Shown: piece after piece, positions 33,420-44,145 of the stretch
How positions within the stretch are numbered: position 1 is the first letter of the stretch
Layout of the letters: each line of letters opens with the position of its first letter
Origin: an uncultured Oscillospiraceae bacterium
Lineage (GTDB): Bacteria; Bacillota; Clostridia; Oscillospirales; Ruminococcaceae
Direction of reading: 5' to 3'
DNA: 64,000 bases
NCBI GenBank assembly: GCA_934462925.1
Contig: CAKSIT010000003.1
Span: 1-64,000 of the forward strand
The notes under the pieces: model-generated
What the model saw: only the letters and a program-made list of their open reading frames with translations
What the model was told of the DNA's origin: nothing
Databases searched by the model: none
Translations under genes and position numbers: made by a program

Positions 33420-34261
33420 CGGCGCGGGAGCTTCTGCGCGAGGCGAAATGCGCGCTTTTAGAGAGCGGCACAGCCCCGGAGGACGCCGCGTTCGAGCCGC
33501 GCCTTATGCTGGAGCGCGCGGGCGTGTCCCGCATGGCGCAGCTCACCGAGCCGAACGCGCCGCTGCCCGAGGCTGCGGTGTGCGCTGTACGCGAAATGCT
33601 GCGCAGGCGAACGGCGGGCGAGCCGCTGCAATATATCCTCGGCAGCTGGGAGTTCTGCGGGCTGGAGTTTGACGTTGGCGAGGGCGTGCTGATACCGCGC
33701 AGCGACACCGAGATACTCGTGCAGGTCTGCGCAGACTACCTTTCGGGCAGAAAGGGCGCGCTTGCAGCCGACCTGTGCGCGGGCAGCGGGTGCGTGGGCG
33801 TGGCTCTCGCGCGGCTTTGCGGGTGCAGGGTGACGAGCGTGGAGCTTTCCGAGCGCGCGTTTGGCTACCTTGAACGCAACATTGCAAAAAACGGCGCGGG
33901 CGCGCTTGTAAAGCCCGTCTGCGCGGACGTGCTTTCCGAGCAAACGGCGCGGGGCGCGGGGACGTTCGACATAATAGCGGCGAACCCGCCGTATCTTACC
34001 GCGGGCGATATGCAAAGCCTGCAGCGCGAGGTGCGCTTTGAGCCTGAAATGGCGCTTTTCGGCGGCGAAGACGGGCTGGACTTTTACCGCGCGCTGCTGC
34101 CGCTGTGGGCAAAGAGCCTTAAGGCGGGCGGGCTGTTCGCGGTGGAAATAGGCATGGGGCAGGAGAACGACGTGGCGCGGATATTCACGCAAAACGGCAT
34201 TGCACCGCAGCTTGCAAAGGATAACAGCGGCATTTACCGCGTGGTTTACGGCAGGAAATAA
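33416..34261 (+). CDS. prmC: Release factor glutamine methyltransferase
   Basis: 281 residues from GTG 33416, preceded by GGGGGAGG. The SAM-binding motif AADLCAGSGCVGVALARL and the catalytic AANPPYL are clear, as is IPRSDTEILV. It methylates the GGQ glutamine of RF1 and RF2, which raises termination efficiency. prfA does not follow here; recA does. Start chosen because an upstream frame extension lies inside yqhQ without family similarity. Confidence 0.93.
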   Translation: MTARELLREAKCALLESGTAPEDAAFEPRLMLERAGVSRMAQLTEPNAPLPEAAVCAVREMLRRRTAGEPLQYILGSWEFCGLEFDVGEGVLIPRSDTEILVQVCADYLSGRKGALAADLCAGSGCVGVALARLCGCRVTSVELSERAFGYLERNIAKNGAGALVKPVCADVLSEQTARGAGTFDIIAANPPYLTAGDMQSLQREVRFEPEMALFGGEDGLDFYRALLPLWAKSLKAGGLFAVEIGMGQENDVARIFTQNGIAPQLAKDNSGIYRVVYGRK

Positions 34262-34278
34262 ATGTCCCGAATTTGTTC

Positions 34279-34307
34279 TTGATTTGTTCGGGGATTTGTG
34301 ATACAAT
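34279..34307 (+). promoter_or_regulatory. recA promoter
   Basis: TTGATT (34279-34284), 17-base spacer, TACAAT (34302-34307). No GAAC-N4-GTTC LexA box could be found near it. Confidence 0.6.
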
Positions 34308-34338
34308 GTAAGTATGAACTTTTTTGGAGGTATACATC

Positions 34339-35511
34339 ATGGCAATGGACAAGAAAAAAGCTGCTGCGGTAAAGCCCGTTGTAAAGCTGGTTGACCCCGA
34401 GGAGCGCAAAAAGGCGCTCAAGACTGCAATGGCGCAGATAGAAAAGACCTACGGCGCGGGCGCTATTATGTTCATGGGCGAGAACAGACACCTTGATATA
34501 GAACACATCTCGACAGGCTCGCTTATGCTTGACCTTGCGCTTGGCATAGGCGGACTTCCGCGCGGCAGAATTATTGAGATATACGGCACGGAGTCTTCGG
34601 GTAAGACGACCATATGCTTACAGGCAGTCGCAGAGGCGCAGAAAGCGGGCGGCACGGCGGCTTTTATAGACGTTGAACACGCGCTCGACCCCGTTTATGC
34701 AAAAAAGCTCGGCGTTGACATAGACAATATGCTTGTATCTCAGCCCGACACGGGCGAGCAGGCGCTCGAAATCATAGAAACGCTCGTGCGCTCGGGCGCT
34801 ATAGACATAGTCGTTCTCGACTCCGTCGCCGCAATGACCACCCGCGCCGAGATAGACGGCGACATGGGCGACGCGCACGTTGGCGTGCAGGCAAGACTTA
34901 TGTCGCAGGCGCTGAGAAAGCTCACATCCGTTGTAAGCAAATCCAACTGCGTTGCGATATTCATCAACCAGATACGCGAGAAGATAGGCGTTATGTACGG
35001 CAACCCCGAAACCACCCCGGGCGGCAGGGCGCTTAAGTTCTACTCGTCGGTAAGAATCGAGGTGCGCCGCGGCGAGGCAATAAAAGAGGGCAGCGAGATA
35101 ATCGGCAGCCGCACCAAGTGCAAGGTGGTAAAGAACAAGGTAGCGCCGCCCTTTAAGGTGGCGGAGTTCGATATGCTCTTTGGCGAGGGAGTGTCCAAGC
35201 TCGGCGAGATAATCGACACGGCAGTTGAGTTCGACATAATCAAAAAGAGCGGCTCGTGGTTCAGCTACGACAACATGAAGATAGGACAGGGCCGCGAAAA
35301 GGTAAAGGTATACCTTAAGGAAAACCCGCAGGTCTGCGACGAGATAGAAAAGAAGATACGCGAGGAGTTCGAGAAGAACACGGGGCTGCTTGCCGCAATG
35401 ACAAGCGACGATGACGACGAGGGCGCTCCCGCAGAGGGCGCACCCGCAAAGAAGCCCGCAGCGGACGACGAGGACGACTACGCGGAGTTCTCCCCCGAGG
35501 AGCTTGAATAA
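34339..35511 (+). CDS. recA: Recombinase RecA
   Basis: 390 residues from ATG 34339, eight bases after GGAGG; a TTG start five codons earlier is unlikely. Walker A is GTESSGKTT, Walker [10 protein letters not shown], and the L1/L2 loops and the C-terminal domain are complete. The last ~35 residues are very acidic (DDDDEG...DEDDY), as usual. It forms the filament for strand exchange and SOS signalling. It heads the tight run recA-recX-rimO-pgsA. Confidence 0.98.
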   Translation: MAMDKKKAAAVKPVVKLVDPEERKKALKTAMAQIEKTYGAGAIMFMGENRHLDIEHISTGSLMLDLALGIGGLPRGRIIEIYGTESSGKTTICLQAVAEAQKAGGTAAFIDVEHALDPVYAKKLGVDIDNMLVSQPDTGEQALEIIETLVRSGAIDIVVLDSVAAMTTRAEIDGDMGDAHVGVQARLMSQALRKLTSVVSKSNCVAIFINQIREKIGVMYGNPETTPGGRALKFYSSVRIEVRRGEAIKEGSEIIGSRTKCKVVKNKVAPPFKVAEFDMLFGEGVSKLGEIIDTAVEFDIIKKSGSWFSYDNMKIGQGREKVKVYLKENPQVCDEIEKKIREEFEKNTGLLAAMTSDDDDEGAPAEGAPAKKPAADDEDDYAEFSPEELE

Positions 35512-36155
35512 TGACGATAACCGACCTGTGCGCCTACAAGGGCGACACATGGCGCGTGGAGCTTGACGGCGACAGGGAAAAGACGTTTTTCGTGAACGAA
35601 AGCGTGGTACAGGCGTTTCTGCTGAAAAAGGGGCAGGAGCTGAGCGGCGAGGCGCTGGCGCAGGTGCAGGGCGCGGACCTGCTGCGCAAGGCGAAGCGCC
35701 GCACGCTATACCTGCTGGGCGAGCGGGAGTTCTGCTACAACGAGCTTTATAAGAAGCTTGCGCGCACCTACCCCGAGGAAACAGCCCGCGCCGCCGCAGA
35801 TTACGCCGCGGAGCTGGGATACATAGATGACGAGGCGTACGCGCCGAAGCTTGCGGAGTACCTTATCCACACAAAGCGTTTCGGGCTGCGCAAGGCAAAG
35901 TACGAAATGCTTCACAGGGGGCTTGACGCGCAGCTTGTGGAGAACGTTCTTGCGGAATACGGCGAGGACGAAATTGACGAGGAAATAACCGCGCTGCTGG
36001 AGCGGCGGTATTCCGCGAAAATACAGGACTTTGACGACAGGCGGCGCACGATAGCGGCGCTTGCAAGGCGCGGGTACGACTACCGCGCGGTGAAGCGCTG
36101 CATAGAGGCGCTTCTTGATGAAGAAGAATACGAAGATGACGAGGATTTTGAATAA
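35511..36155 (+). CDS. recX: Regulatory protein RecX
   Basis: 214 residues. It shows the three-repeat helical RecX fold, with AKRRTLYLLGEREFCYNELYKKL, LGYIDDEAYAPKLAEYLI and RFGLRKAKYEMLHRGL. RecX inhibits RecA filaments. It shares one base with the recA stop (TAATGA), and rimO starts directly after its stop. The long N-terminal ~60 residues and acidic tail are common in Clostridia. Confidence 0.93.
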   Translation: MTITDLCAYKGDTWRVELDGDREKTFFVNESVVQAFLLKKGQELSGEALAQVQGADLLRKAKRRTLYLLGEREFCYNELYKKLARTYPEETARAAADYAAELGYIDDEAYAPKLAEYLIHTKRFGLRKAKYEMLHRGLDAQLVENVLAEYGEDEIDEEITALLERRYSAKIQDFDDRRRTIAALARRGYDYRAVKRCIEALLDEEEYEDDEDFE

Positions 36156-37499
36156 ATGAGCAACAAACGTGTTAAAGTAGCAATGGTGTCGCTTGGCTGC
36201 GCCAAAAATCAGGTAGACGCCGAGCAGATGATGGCGACAATAGCCGACGACGGCGGCTACGCCTTTGTAGAAGAACCGGGTCTTGCGGATATCGTGCTTG
36301 TGAATACCTGCGGGTTCATTCAGTCCGCAAAGGAAGAAGCTATAAACTGGATAATGGAGCTTATCGACCTTAAAAACGAGGGGACGATAAAGCACATAGT
36401 CGTTACGGGCTGCCTGTCCGAGCGCTACCGCGACCAGTTCGCGGAGGAGTTCCCCGAGGTGGACGCGGTAGTCGGCATAAGCGAGTACCCGCGCATAGCG
36501 CAGATACTCGGCGAGGTTACGGGCGGCGGGCATATATGCTGCTTTGGCACAAAGGAAACGCACACCATGGAGGGCAGGCGCATTCTGTCCACCATGCCGC
36601 ACTACGCGTATATGCGCATTGCGGACGGCTGCGACAACTGCTGCACCTACTGCGCAATCCCGCAGATACGCGGGCGCTACAGAAGCCGCCCCATGGAGAA
36701 GATAGTGGACGAGGCGAAACTTCTTGCAAAGGACGGCGTAAAGGAGCTTGTTATAATAGCGCAGGACACAACGCGCTACGGGCTTGACCTGTACGGCCGC
36801 CTTGCGCTGCCCGAGCTTCTGGACAAACTGTGCGCTATCGACGGCTTCAAGTGGATACGTATGCTTTACTGCTACCCCGAACGCATAACGGACGAGCTTA
36901 TAGACTGCATAAAGCGGCAGGACAAGATAGTGAAGTACCTCGATATCCCCATGCAGCACTGCGACGCGCAGCTGCTCAAGCGCATGAACAGAAAGGGTAC
37001 GGAGGATTCGCTGCGCGCGCTCGTTGCAAAGCTCCGCGCGGAGATACCGGGCATAACGCTGCGCACAACGTTTATCACGGGCTTCCCCGGGGAAACGGAG
37101 GAGCAGTTTAACAAGCTGGGCGAGTTTGCGGAGGATATGCGCTTTGAGCGCATGGGCTGCTTTGCGTACTCCGAGGAGGAGAACACGCCTGCGGCTTCGT
37201 TCCCCGACATGGTGGACGAGGAGGTGCGCGAACACCGCAAGGAGATACTCGAGGAGCAGCAGGACACGCGCGTGGCGCAGCTCTACGAGGGCATGGTAGG
37301 CACGCAGACGGAGGTAGTTGTCGAGGGTTACGACAAGTATCTCGAGCATTATTTCGGGCGCAGCGCGATGTTCGCCCCCGAGATAGACGGCATGATATAC
37401 TTCCGCGCGCCCAAGGAGCGCGGGCTTAAAACAGGCGACTTCATTGACATCACGCTCACGGACGTTATCGACAACAACCTGATAGGAGAAATAGTATGA
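36156..37499 (+). CDS. rimO: Ribosomal protein uS12 methylthiotransferase RimO
   Basis: 447 residues. The UPF0004 domain has MVSLGCAKNQVDAEQM with cysteines in VNTCGF and VTGCLSERY. The radical-SAM motif is CDNCCTYCAIPQIRG (C-x3-C-x2-C). The C-terminal TRAM domain (~380-447) ends IDITLTDVIDNNLIGE. The phrase IPQIRGRYRSRP and gene order favour RimO over MiaB. It adds a methylthio group to Asp88 of S12 using two iron-sulfur clusters. pgsA overlaps its end by four bases. Confidence 0.95.
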   Translation: MSNKRVKVAMVSLGCAKNQVDAEQMMATIADDGGYAFVEEPGLADIVLVNTCGFIQSAKEEAINWIMELIDLKNEGTIKHIVVTGCLSERYRDQFAEEFPEVDAVVGISEYPRIAQILGEVTGGGHICCFGTKETHTMEGRRILSTMPHYAYMRIADGCDNCCTYCAIPQIRGRYRSRPMEKIVDEAKLLAKDGVKELVIIAQDTTRYGLDLYGRLALPELLDKLCAIDGFKWIRMLYCYPERITDELIDCIKRQDKIVKYLDIPMQHCDAQLLKRMNRKGTEDSLRALVAKLRAEIPGITLRTTFITGFPGETEEQFNKLGEFAEDMRFERMGCFAYSEEENTPAASFPDMVDEEVREHRKEILEEQQDTRVAQLYEGMVGTQTEVVVEGYDKYLEHYFGRSAMFAPEIDGMIYFRAPKERGLKTGDFIDITLTDVIDNNLIGEIV

Positions 37500-38068
37500 A
37501 CCTGGCAAATAAGCTGACCATGCTGCGCGTGATAATAGTGCCGTTCTTCGTGTTTTTCATGAGCGTGGACGATATCCCGTACAATTACCTGTGGGCGCTG
37601 GTGCTGTTTGCCGCGGCAAGCATTACGGACCTGCTTGACGGGAAGATAGCGCGAAAGTACAATATGATAACGAATTTCGGCAAGTTCCTTGACCCTCTGG
37701 CGGACAAGATACTTGTCGCGGCGGCGCTTGTTTGCTTTACGGAGATAGGCTGCACCCCTGCGTGGGTTACGGCGCTTATTCTTGCAAGGGAATTTGTGGT
37801 GTCGGGCGTTCGCCTTGCGGCGGCGGGCAGCGACAGCAAGGTGGTTATCCCCGCAAACATATGGGGAAAGCTCAAGACGGCTTCGACCATGGCGGCTATT
37901 GTTGTGATACTGGGCGTGCTTGTGCTTACGGAAAACGCGGGGCTTTTCGAGGAGTTCCCCGTGCAGGCGTTCGGCGAGATACTGATGTACATTGCGGCGG
38001 CGCTCACGGTGGTTTCGGGCGCAACGTATCTGTGGGATTATCGCAGCTATATAGACCCGAGCAAGTGA
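37496..38068 (+). CDS. pgsA: CDP-diacylglycerol-glycerol-3-phosphate 3-phosphatidyltransferase
   Basis: 190 residues with about five TM helices. The CDP-alcohol phosphotransferase motif is visible: SITDLLDGKIARKYNMITNFGKFLDPLADK (D-G-x2-A-R...G-x3-D-x3-D). It makes phosphatidylglycerol phosphate, the first committed step of PG and cardiolipin synthesis. The rimO-pgsA order is common in Firmicutes. A terminator follows. Confidence 0.95.
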   Translation: MNLANKLTMLRVIIVPFFVFFMSVDDIPYNYLWALVLFAAASITDLLDGKIARKYNMITNFGKFLDPLADKILVAAALVCFTEIGCTPAWVTALILAREFVVSGVRLAAAGSDSKVVIPANIWGKLKTASTMAAIVVILGVLVLTENAGLFEEFPVQAFGEILMYIAAALTVVSGATYLWDYRSYIDPSK

Positions 38069-38072
38069 TAAT

Positions 38073-38109
38073 AACAAGGGGCGGAATTTGTTCTGCCCGC
38101 TTGTTTTTT
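38073..38109 (+). terminator. Terminator of the recA-recX-rimO-pgsA unit
   Basis: AACAAG (38073-38078) pairs with CTTGTT (38100-38105), with GGGC.../GCCC inside, and the stem ends in TTTTTT. Confidence 0.85.
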
Positions 38110-38138
38110 GCGCTTATGCAGAAAATCTTGTTGCACTC

Positions 38139-38167
38139 TTGCTTTTTTTCGCAATATATGGTATAAT
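38139..38167 (+). promoter_or_regulatory. Promoter of parE-parC
   Basis: TTGCTT (38139-38144), 17-base spacer, TATAAT (38162-38167). Confidence 0.6.
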
Positions 38168-38230
38168 TGCTTTGTAGCGTCCGCACAGGCTGTGTTTGTG
38201 TGCGGCATAATAAATATGGTAGGTGCTTAA

Positions 38231-40213
38231 ATGGCAAAATCAAATTACAGCGACCTTAAGGCGCTTAAAGGACCTGACAGGGTTCGTCTGCGTCCGTCGG
38301 TCATTTTCGGGTCGGACAGCGTAGAGGGCTGCCGACACTCCGTTTTTGAGATTATTTCAAACTCCATAGACGAGGCGCGCGAGGGTTACGGAAAGAAAAT
38401 AACCATCACGCTTTTCGCTGACTGCTCCGTTACCGTTGAGGATAACGGGCGCGGCATTCCGATAGACTACAACAAGGGCGAGGAAAAGTACAACTGGGAG
38501 CTTGCGTTCTGCACGCTTTACGCGGGCGGAAAGTACGACAACAACTCAGGCGAGAACTACACCTACGCGCTCGGTCTTAACGGTCTGGGTCTGTGCGCAA
38601 CGCAGTACGCTTCGGAATACATGGAGGTTGAGAGCTGCAACGGCACGTGGTGCTATTCGCTGCGGTTTGAAAAGGGCTACAACGTAACGCCCGACGAGCG
38701 CGGCTTCAAAAAGTCAAAGCGCGAGGGCTACACGGGAACTAAGATACACTGGAAGCCCGACCTCGAGGTTTTCACGGACATCAACATCGGCACGGACTAC
38801 CTTGCGGATATGCTGCGCCGACAGGCCATCGTAAACGACGGCATAGAGTTCCTGCTGCGCAGCGAAAACGATGACGGCAGCTTTTCCGAGCAGACGTTCT
38901 GCTACGCGGAGGGCATAAACGACTACCTGCGCGAGGTCGTGGGCGACAAGTCGCTTACCACCCCGCAGTTCTGGAATGCGCAGCGCGTGGGCAGGGACAG
39001 GGAGGACAAGCCCGAATACAAGCTTAAGATGAACGTTGCGTTCACGTTCAGCAAAGAAATGCAGTTTATCGAGCATTACCACAACTCCTCGTGGCTAGAG
39101 CATGGCGGCAGCCCGGAGGACGCAATGCGCCGCGCGTTTCTGTCGCAGATAGACGGCTACCTTAAGGCGAACAATAAGTACAACAAGGGCGAAAAGGCGA
39201 TAAAGTGGGACGACATAGCCGACTGCCTTGTGTTTATAAGCTCAAACTTTTCAACGCAGGCTTCCTACGCAAACCAGACCAAAAAGGCGGTAACAAACGC
39301 CTTTATAAAGGATGCCATGACGGAATGGCTGCGCCATCAGCTCGAGGTATATTTCCTTGAAAACCCCGACGAGGCGGTGAAGATAGCCGAGCGCGTGCTT
39401 GTCAACAAGCGCTCGCGCGAGAACGCGGAAAAGGTGCGCAGCACCTCCATTTCGCAGCTTTCCGCGAAGATAGACCTTACCAACCGCATAGACAAGTTTG
39501 TGGACTGCCGCAGCAAGGATACCTCCCGCCGCGAGGTGTATATCGTGGAGGGCGACTCGGCGCTAGGCTCTGTAAAGCTGGCGCGCGACGCGGAGTTTCA
39601 GGCGGTAATACCCGTGCGCGGTAAGATACTCAACTGCCTTAAGGCAAGCTATGACAAGATATTCAAGTCGGAGATAATCACCAACCTTATAAAGGTGCTT
39701 GGCTGCGGCGTTGAGGTGAAGTCTAGGGCGAACAAGAACCTCTCCACCTTTAACCTTGAAAACCTGCGCTGGAACAAGGTGGTAATCTGTACCGATGCCG
39801 ACGAGGACGGCTTTCAGATACGCACGCTTATCCTTACGATGATACAGGAGCTTTGCCCCACGCTTATCGAAAAGGGGTACGTGTTCATAGCGGAGTCGCC
39901 GCTCTACGAGATAAACACAAAGGACAGAACCTACTTTGCCTACACCGAGCCGGAGAAAACAAAAATTCTCGGCATGATTGGCGACGCGAAGTACACCATA
40001 CAGCGCTCTAAAGGTCTTGGCGAGAACGACCCCGACATGATGTCGCTTACCACCATGAACCCCGAAACGCGCCGCCTAATTAAGGTAACGCCCGCGGACG
40101 CGGAGCAGACGCGCATAATGTTCGACGTGCTGCTTGGCAACGACCTTTCGGGAAGAAAGCAGTTCATACAGGAGAACGGCAGCCGCTATCTCGATACCGC
40201 AGACATAAGCTGA
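38231..40213 (+). CDS. parE: DNA topoisomerase IV subunit B-like (type IIA ATPase subunit)
   Basis: 660 residues. GHKL ATPase motifs: IISNSIDEA (Mg ligand Asn), VEDNGRGIP and GLNGLGLCA. The Toprim domain has IVEGDSALGSVK and the metal site CTDADEDGF. SKGLGENDP near the C terminus is also typical. It is shorter and more diverged than housekeeping GyrB (EGDSALGSVKLARD instead of EGDSAGGSAKQGRD), in line with the second type IIA topoisomerase of Clostridia. The A subunit follows 19 bases later. It powers chromosome decatenation. Confidence 0.88.
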   Translation: MAKSNYSDLKALKGPDRVRLRPSVIFGSDSVEGCRHSVFEIISNSIDEAREGYGKKITITLFADCSVTVEDNGRGIPIDYNKGEEKYNWELAFCTLYAGGKYDNNSGENYTYALGLNGLGLCATQYASEYMEVESCNGTWCYSLRFEKGYNVTPDERGFKKSKREGYTGTKIHWKPDLEVFTDINIGTDYLADMLRRQAIVNDGIEFLLRSENDDGSFSEQTFCYAEGINDYLREVVGDKSLTTPQFWNAQRVGRDREDKPEYKLKMNVAFTFSKEMQFIEHYHNSSWLEHGGSPEDAMRRAFLSQIDGYLKANNKYNKGEKAIKWDDIADCLVFISSNFSTQASYANQTKKAVTNAFIKDAMTEWLRHQLEVYFLENPDEAVKIAERVLVNKRSRENAEKVRSTSISQLSAKIDLTNRIDKFVDCRSKDTSRREVYIVEGDSALGSVKLARDAEFQAVIPVRGKILNCLKASYDKIFKSEIITNLIKVLGCGVEVKSRANKNLSTFNLENLRWNKVVICTDADEDGFQIRTLILTMIQELCPTLIEKGYVFIAESPLYEINTKDRTYFAYTEPEKTKILGMIGDAKYTIQRSKGLGENDPDMMSLTTMNPETRRLIKVTPADAEQTRIMFDVLLGNDLSGRKQFIQENGSRYLDTADIS

Positions 40214-40232
40214 CGAAACGGAGTTTTGGATT

Positions 40233-42455
40233 TTGAAGAAAAAGATACAGAAGCCCGCTGCCAAAAAGCGCAGCGACGCATATATAGAAAACTCGGGAAC
40301 GGTAGTAGAAACCGACATAGTGCGCACCCTTGAAGAAAACTATATGCCCTACGCCATGAGCGTTATCGTGTCGCGCGCGCTGCCTGAGATAGACGGGTTC
40401 AAGCCCTCGCACAGAAAGCTGCTTTACACGATGTACAAAATGGGGCTGCTTACGGGCGCGCGCACAAAGTCCGCAAACATTGTGGGGCAGACCATGCGCC
40501 TTAATCCCCACGGCGACGCGGCAATTTACGAAACGATGGTGCGCCTGGCGCGCGGAAACGAGGCGCTGCTGCACCCGTATGTAGACAGCAAGGGCAACTT
40601 CGGCAAGGCGTATTCGCGCGATATGGCGTACGCCGCGGCGCGATACACCGAGGCGAAGCTCGAGGGCATAAGCGCGGAGCTTTTCGCGGAGATAGACAAG
40701 GACGCGGTGGATATGCTGCCGAACTACGACAACACCATGCTCGAGCCGTCGCTTTTCCCCGTGAGATTCCCGTCGGTGCTTGTAAACTCGAACTTCGGCC
40801 TTGCCGTTTCAATGGCGAGCAATATATGCTCGTTCAACCTTGCGGAGGTTTGCGAAACGACCGCCGCGCTCATGAAAAATCCCGAGCATAACGCGCTTTC
40901 TACCCTTAAAGGACCTGATTTCCCCGGCGGCGGCTATATCGTTTACGACGAGGCGGAAATGGAGAAGATATACCGCACGGGGCAGGGCGCTGTAAAGGTG
41001 CGCGCCGCGTACAGCTTCGACAAGGAAGCGCGCTGTATAGAGGTAACGCAGATTCCCCCCACGACCACGGTTGAGGCGATAATAGACAAGGTGGTAGAGC
41101 TTGTAAAGGACGGCAGGATAAAGGAGATTTCCGACGTCCGCGACGAAACCGACCTTTCGGGACTGCGTCTTGCTTTCGACGTGAAAAAGGGCTACGACCC
41201 CGAAGCGCTCATGCAGAAGCTGTTCAGGCTGACGCCGCTGCAGGACAACTTCAACTGCAACTTTAACGTGCTTATCGCGGGCACGCCGCGCGTTATGGGC
41301 GTGTACGAGATACTGCGCGAGTGGACGGACTTCCGCCGCGAGTGCGTGAAGCGCCGCGTTTACTTTGACCTGCAAAAGAAAAAGGAGAAGCTGCACCTGC
41401 TGCAGGGCTTAAAAAAGATTCTGCTTGACATAGACTACGCAATACAGCTTATCCGCGAGACCGAGGAAGAAGCGGAGGTAGTGCCGAACCTTATGATAGG
41501 CTTTGGCATTGACGAGGTGCAGGCGGAGTACGTGGCGGAGATAAAGCTGCGCCACATCAACCGCGAGTATATACTGAAGCGCACCGAGGAGACCGCGCAG
41601 CTTGAAAAGGACATCGCCGAAATGGAGGACATTCTGGGCGACGTGCGGAAGATAAACAAGCTGATAATCTCCGAGCTTGAGGACATCTCAAAGAAATACG
41701 GGCAGCCTCGCCGCACGATGTTCCTGTACGACGTGCATGAGGAAGCGCAGGCGGAGGAGGAGCAGCCCGAGAGCGTTCCCGTGAACATATTCTTCACGCG
41801 GGAGGGCTACTTCAAGAAAATCACGCCCAAATCCCTGCGCATGGCGAGCGAGCAGAAGCTCAAGGAAAACGACGAGGTGGTGTATTCCGCAGAGGTGTCG
41901 AGCAACAGCGAGCTGCTGTTCTTTACGAACAAGTTTACCTGCTACAAGTCGCGCTGCGCGGAGTTCGCAGAAACAAAGGCGAGCGTAATGGGCGAGTACA
42001 TTCCCGCAAAGCTTGGCATGGAGGACGGCGAAACGCCGATATTCATGGCGGCGACCGAGAATTACTCCGAAACGCTTGTGATATTCTTCCGCAACGGCAA
42101 GTGCGCGAAGATACCGCTATCGTCCTACGAAACCAAAACGCGCAGAAAGAAGCTCACGGCGGCGTATTCCGACCTGTCCGAGCTTGTGGCGATGTTTGTT
42201 ATAAGCGCAGACGCAGACTTTATCCTTAAGTCTACCGCGGGAAAGGTGCTGCTGTTCAACACCGCGCTTGTGCTGCCAAAGGCTGCAAGGGACACGCAGG
42301 GCGTGCAGGTAATGCGCCTTACAAAGGCGGAGCTTGCGGGCGCGTATCCCGCAGAGGGCGCAGCGCTCAAAGACCCCGAGAGCTACCGTATAAAATCCGT
42401 TCCCGCGGCGGGCGTCGCGACGGATTCAGATATAGACCAGATTAAGTTTATTTGA
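40233..42455 (+). CDS. parC: DNA topoisomerase IV subunit A-like
   Basis: 740 residues from TTG 40233 with ACGGAG upstream; the first in-frame ATG lies inside the conserved [22 protein letters not shown], so a non-ATG start is needed. The winged-helix region carries [17 protein letters not shown] (quinolone-pocket region), and the catalytic tyrosine is Y138 in [11 protein letters not shown] coiled coil lies around residues 440-500, and the C-terminal beta-pinwheel has few GyrA-box features, as in ParC. It pairs with parE. Confidence 0.88.
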   Translation: MKKKIQKPAAKKRSDAYIENSGTVVETDIVRTLEENYMPYAMSVIVSRALPEIDGFKPSHRKLLYTMYKMGLLTGARTKSANIVGQTMRLNPHGDAAIYETMVRLARGNEALLHPYVDSKGNFGKAYSRDMAYAAARYTEAKLEGISAELFAEIDKDAVDMLPNYDNTMLEPSLFPVRFPSVLVNSNFGLAVSMASNICSFNLAEVCETTAALMKNPEHNALSTLKGPDFPGGGYIVYDEAEMEKIYRTGQGAVKVRAAYSFDKEARCIEVTQIPPTTTVEAIIDKVVELVKDGRIKEISDVRDETDLSGLRLAFDVKKGYDPEALMQKLFRLTPLQDNFNCNFNVLIAGTPRVMGVYEILREWTDFRRECVKRRVYFDLQKKKEKLHLLQGLKKILLDIDYAIQLIRETEEEAEVVPNLMIGFGIDEVQAEYVAEIKLRHINREYILKRTEETAQLEKDIAEMEDILGDVRKINKLIISELEDISKKYGQPRRTMFLYDVHEEAQAEEEQPESVPVNIFFTREGYFKKITPKSLRMASEQKLKENDEVVYSAEVSSNSELLFFTNKFTCYKSRCAEFAETKASVMGEYIPAKLGMEDGETPIFMAATENYSETLVIFFRNGKCAKIPLSSYETKTRRKKLTAAYSDLSELVAMFVISADADFILKSTAGKVLLFNTALVLPKAARDTQGVQVMRLTKAELAGAYPAEGAALKDPESYRIKSVPAAGVATDSDIDQIKFI

Positions 42456-42474
42456 CAGATTTAGGAGGAACATT

Positions 42475-44145
42475 ATGCTTACGGATATTGAAATCGCGCA
42501 GCAGGCGAAAATGCTCGAAATAAACGACGTTGCGGCAAAGCTCGGGATAACTCCCGACGAGATAGAGCCGTACGGCCACTACAAGGCGAAGCTTTCGCAG
42601 CGGCTTATCGACAGGGTAAAGGACGCTCCCGACGGAAAGCTTATCCTCGTTACGGCGATAAACCCCACGCCCGCGGGCGAGGGCAAGACGACCACCTCCG
42701 TGGGTCTTGCGGAGGGCATGAACAAGATAGGCAAAAAGGCGTGCCTTGCGCTGCGCGAGCCGTCGCTCGGGCCTGTTTTCGGCATAAAGGGCGGCGCTGC
42801 GGGCGGCGGTTATGCGCAGGTAGTGCCTATGGAGGACATCAACCTGCACTTTACGGGCGATATGCACGCCATCACGGCGGCAAACAACCTGCTTGCGGCG
42901 CTGCTCGACAACCACATACAGCAGGGCAACGCGCTCGACATAGACGTGCGCCGTATCCTGTTCAAGCGCTGCCTTGATATGAACGACCGCGCGCTGCGCA
43001 ACGTTGTTATCGGCATGGGCGGCAAGGTGAACGGCGTTCCGCGCGAGGACCACTTCCAGATAACGGTGGCTTCGGAAATCATGGCGATACTCTGCCTTGC
43101 GGCGGACCTGCCCGACCTTAAAAAGCGCCTTGGCAATATCCTTGTGGCGTACACCAACGGCGGCGCGCCCGTCTACGCGCGCGACCTTAAGGCTGTTGGC
43201 GCTATGACCGCGCTGCTCAAGGACGCGATAAACCCCAACCTTGTGCAGACCCTCGAAAACAACCCCGCGATAATCCACGGCGGACCTTTTGCGAATATTG
43301 CGCACGGGTGCAATTCAGTCAGGGCGACAAAGCTTGCGCTTAAGCTTGCGGACTACACGATAACCGAAGCGGGCTTCGGCTCTGACCTCGGCGCGGAGAA
43401 GTTCTTTGACATAAAGTGCCGCTTTGCGGGACTTAAGCCCGACTGCGTTGTGCTAGTAGCCACCATTCGCGCGCTTAAGTACAACGGCGGCGTTCCCAAG
43501 GCGGAGCTTACCGCGGAGAACGTTGAGGCGCTCAATAAGGGAATCGTGAACCTCGGCGTGCATATAGAGAACATGAAGAAGTTCGGCGTACCCGTTGTTG
43601 TGGCGATAAACCACTTCTACACCGACAGCGACGCTGAAATAGCCGCCGTGCGCGCATATTGCGAGGAGAGGGGCGTTCGCGTAGCGTTCTCCGACGTATT
43701 CCTTAAGGGCGGCGAGGGCGCTGTGGAGCTTGCAAACGCCGTTGTTGAAACGATAGAAACGGAAGTAAGCAGATTCGCGCCCATCTACGATGAAAAGCTT
43801 GCGATAAAGGAAAAGCTTGCGACGATAGCGCGCGAAATTTACCGCGCGGACGGCGTGGTTTACACCGCAAAGGCTGAAAAGGCAATCAAGGAAATAGAGG
43901 CGCTGGGTCTTGACAGAGTGCCTGTGTGCGTTGCGAAAACGCAGTATTCGCTTTCGGACGACCCCGCGAAGCTCGGCAAGCCCGAGGGCTTTACGATAAC
44001 CGTGTCCGACGTGAGAACGTCCAACGGCGCGGGCTTTGTAGTTGCGTATACGGGCGACATCATGACCATGCCGGGGCTTCCCAAAGTGCCTGCGGCGGAC
44101 AATATCGACGTTGACGAAAACGGCGTTATCACGGGGCTTTTCTGA
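42475..44145 (+). CDS. fhs: Formate-tetrahydrofolate ligase
   Basis: 556 residues. The P-loop [60 protein letters not shown] and the [29 protein letters not shown] block are invariant in this family. It makes 10-formyl-THF from formate, ATP and THF, feeding purine and formyl-Met synthesis and, if present, the Wood-Ljungdahl methyl branch. AGGAGG precedes the ATG. It starts 19 bases after parC and overlaps tsaE by one base, but no metabolic partner is adjacent. Confidence 0.97.
   Translation: MLTDIEIAQQAKMLEINDVAAKLGITPDEIEPYGHYKAKLSQRLIDRVKDAPDGKLILVTAINPTPAGEGKTTTSVGLAEGMNKIGKKACLALREPSLGPVFGIKGGAAGGGYAQVVPMEDINLHFTGDMHAITAANNLLAALLDNHIQQGNALDIDVRRILFKRCLDMNDRALRNVVIGMGGKVNGVPREDHFQITVASEIMAILCLAADLPDLKKRLGNILVAYTNGGAPVYARDLKAVGAMTALLKDAINPNLVQTLENNPAIIHGGPFANIAHGCNSVRATKLALKLADYTITEAGFGSDLGAEKFFDIKCRFAGLKPDCVVLVATIRALKYNGGVPKAELTAENVEALNKGIVNLGVHIENMKKFGVPVVVAINHFYTDSDAEIAAVRAYCEERGVRVAFSDVFLKGGEGAVELANAVVETIETEVSRFAPIYDEKLAIKEKLATIAREIYRADGVVYTAKAEKAIKEIEALGLDRVPVCVAKTQYSLSDDPAKLGKPEGFTITVSDVRTSNGAGFVVAYTGDIMTMPGLPKVPAADNIDVDENGVITGLF

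Noticed and set aside
34262..34338. LexA box upstream of recA
   Set aside because: GAATTTGTTC resembles half of it, but the GAAC-N4-GTTC spacing is absent.
35706..37508. 600-codon open frame on the minus strand
   Set aside because: It is the complement of recX and rimO, which have unmistakable motifs; long antisense frames are common in this codon usage.
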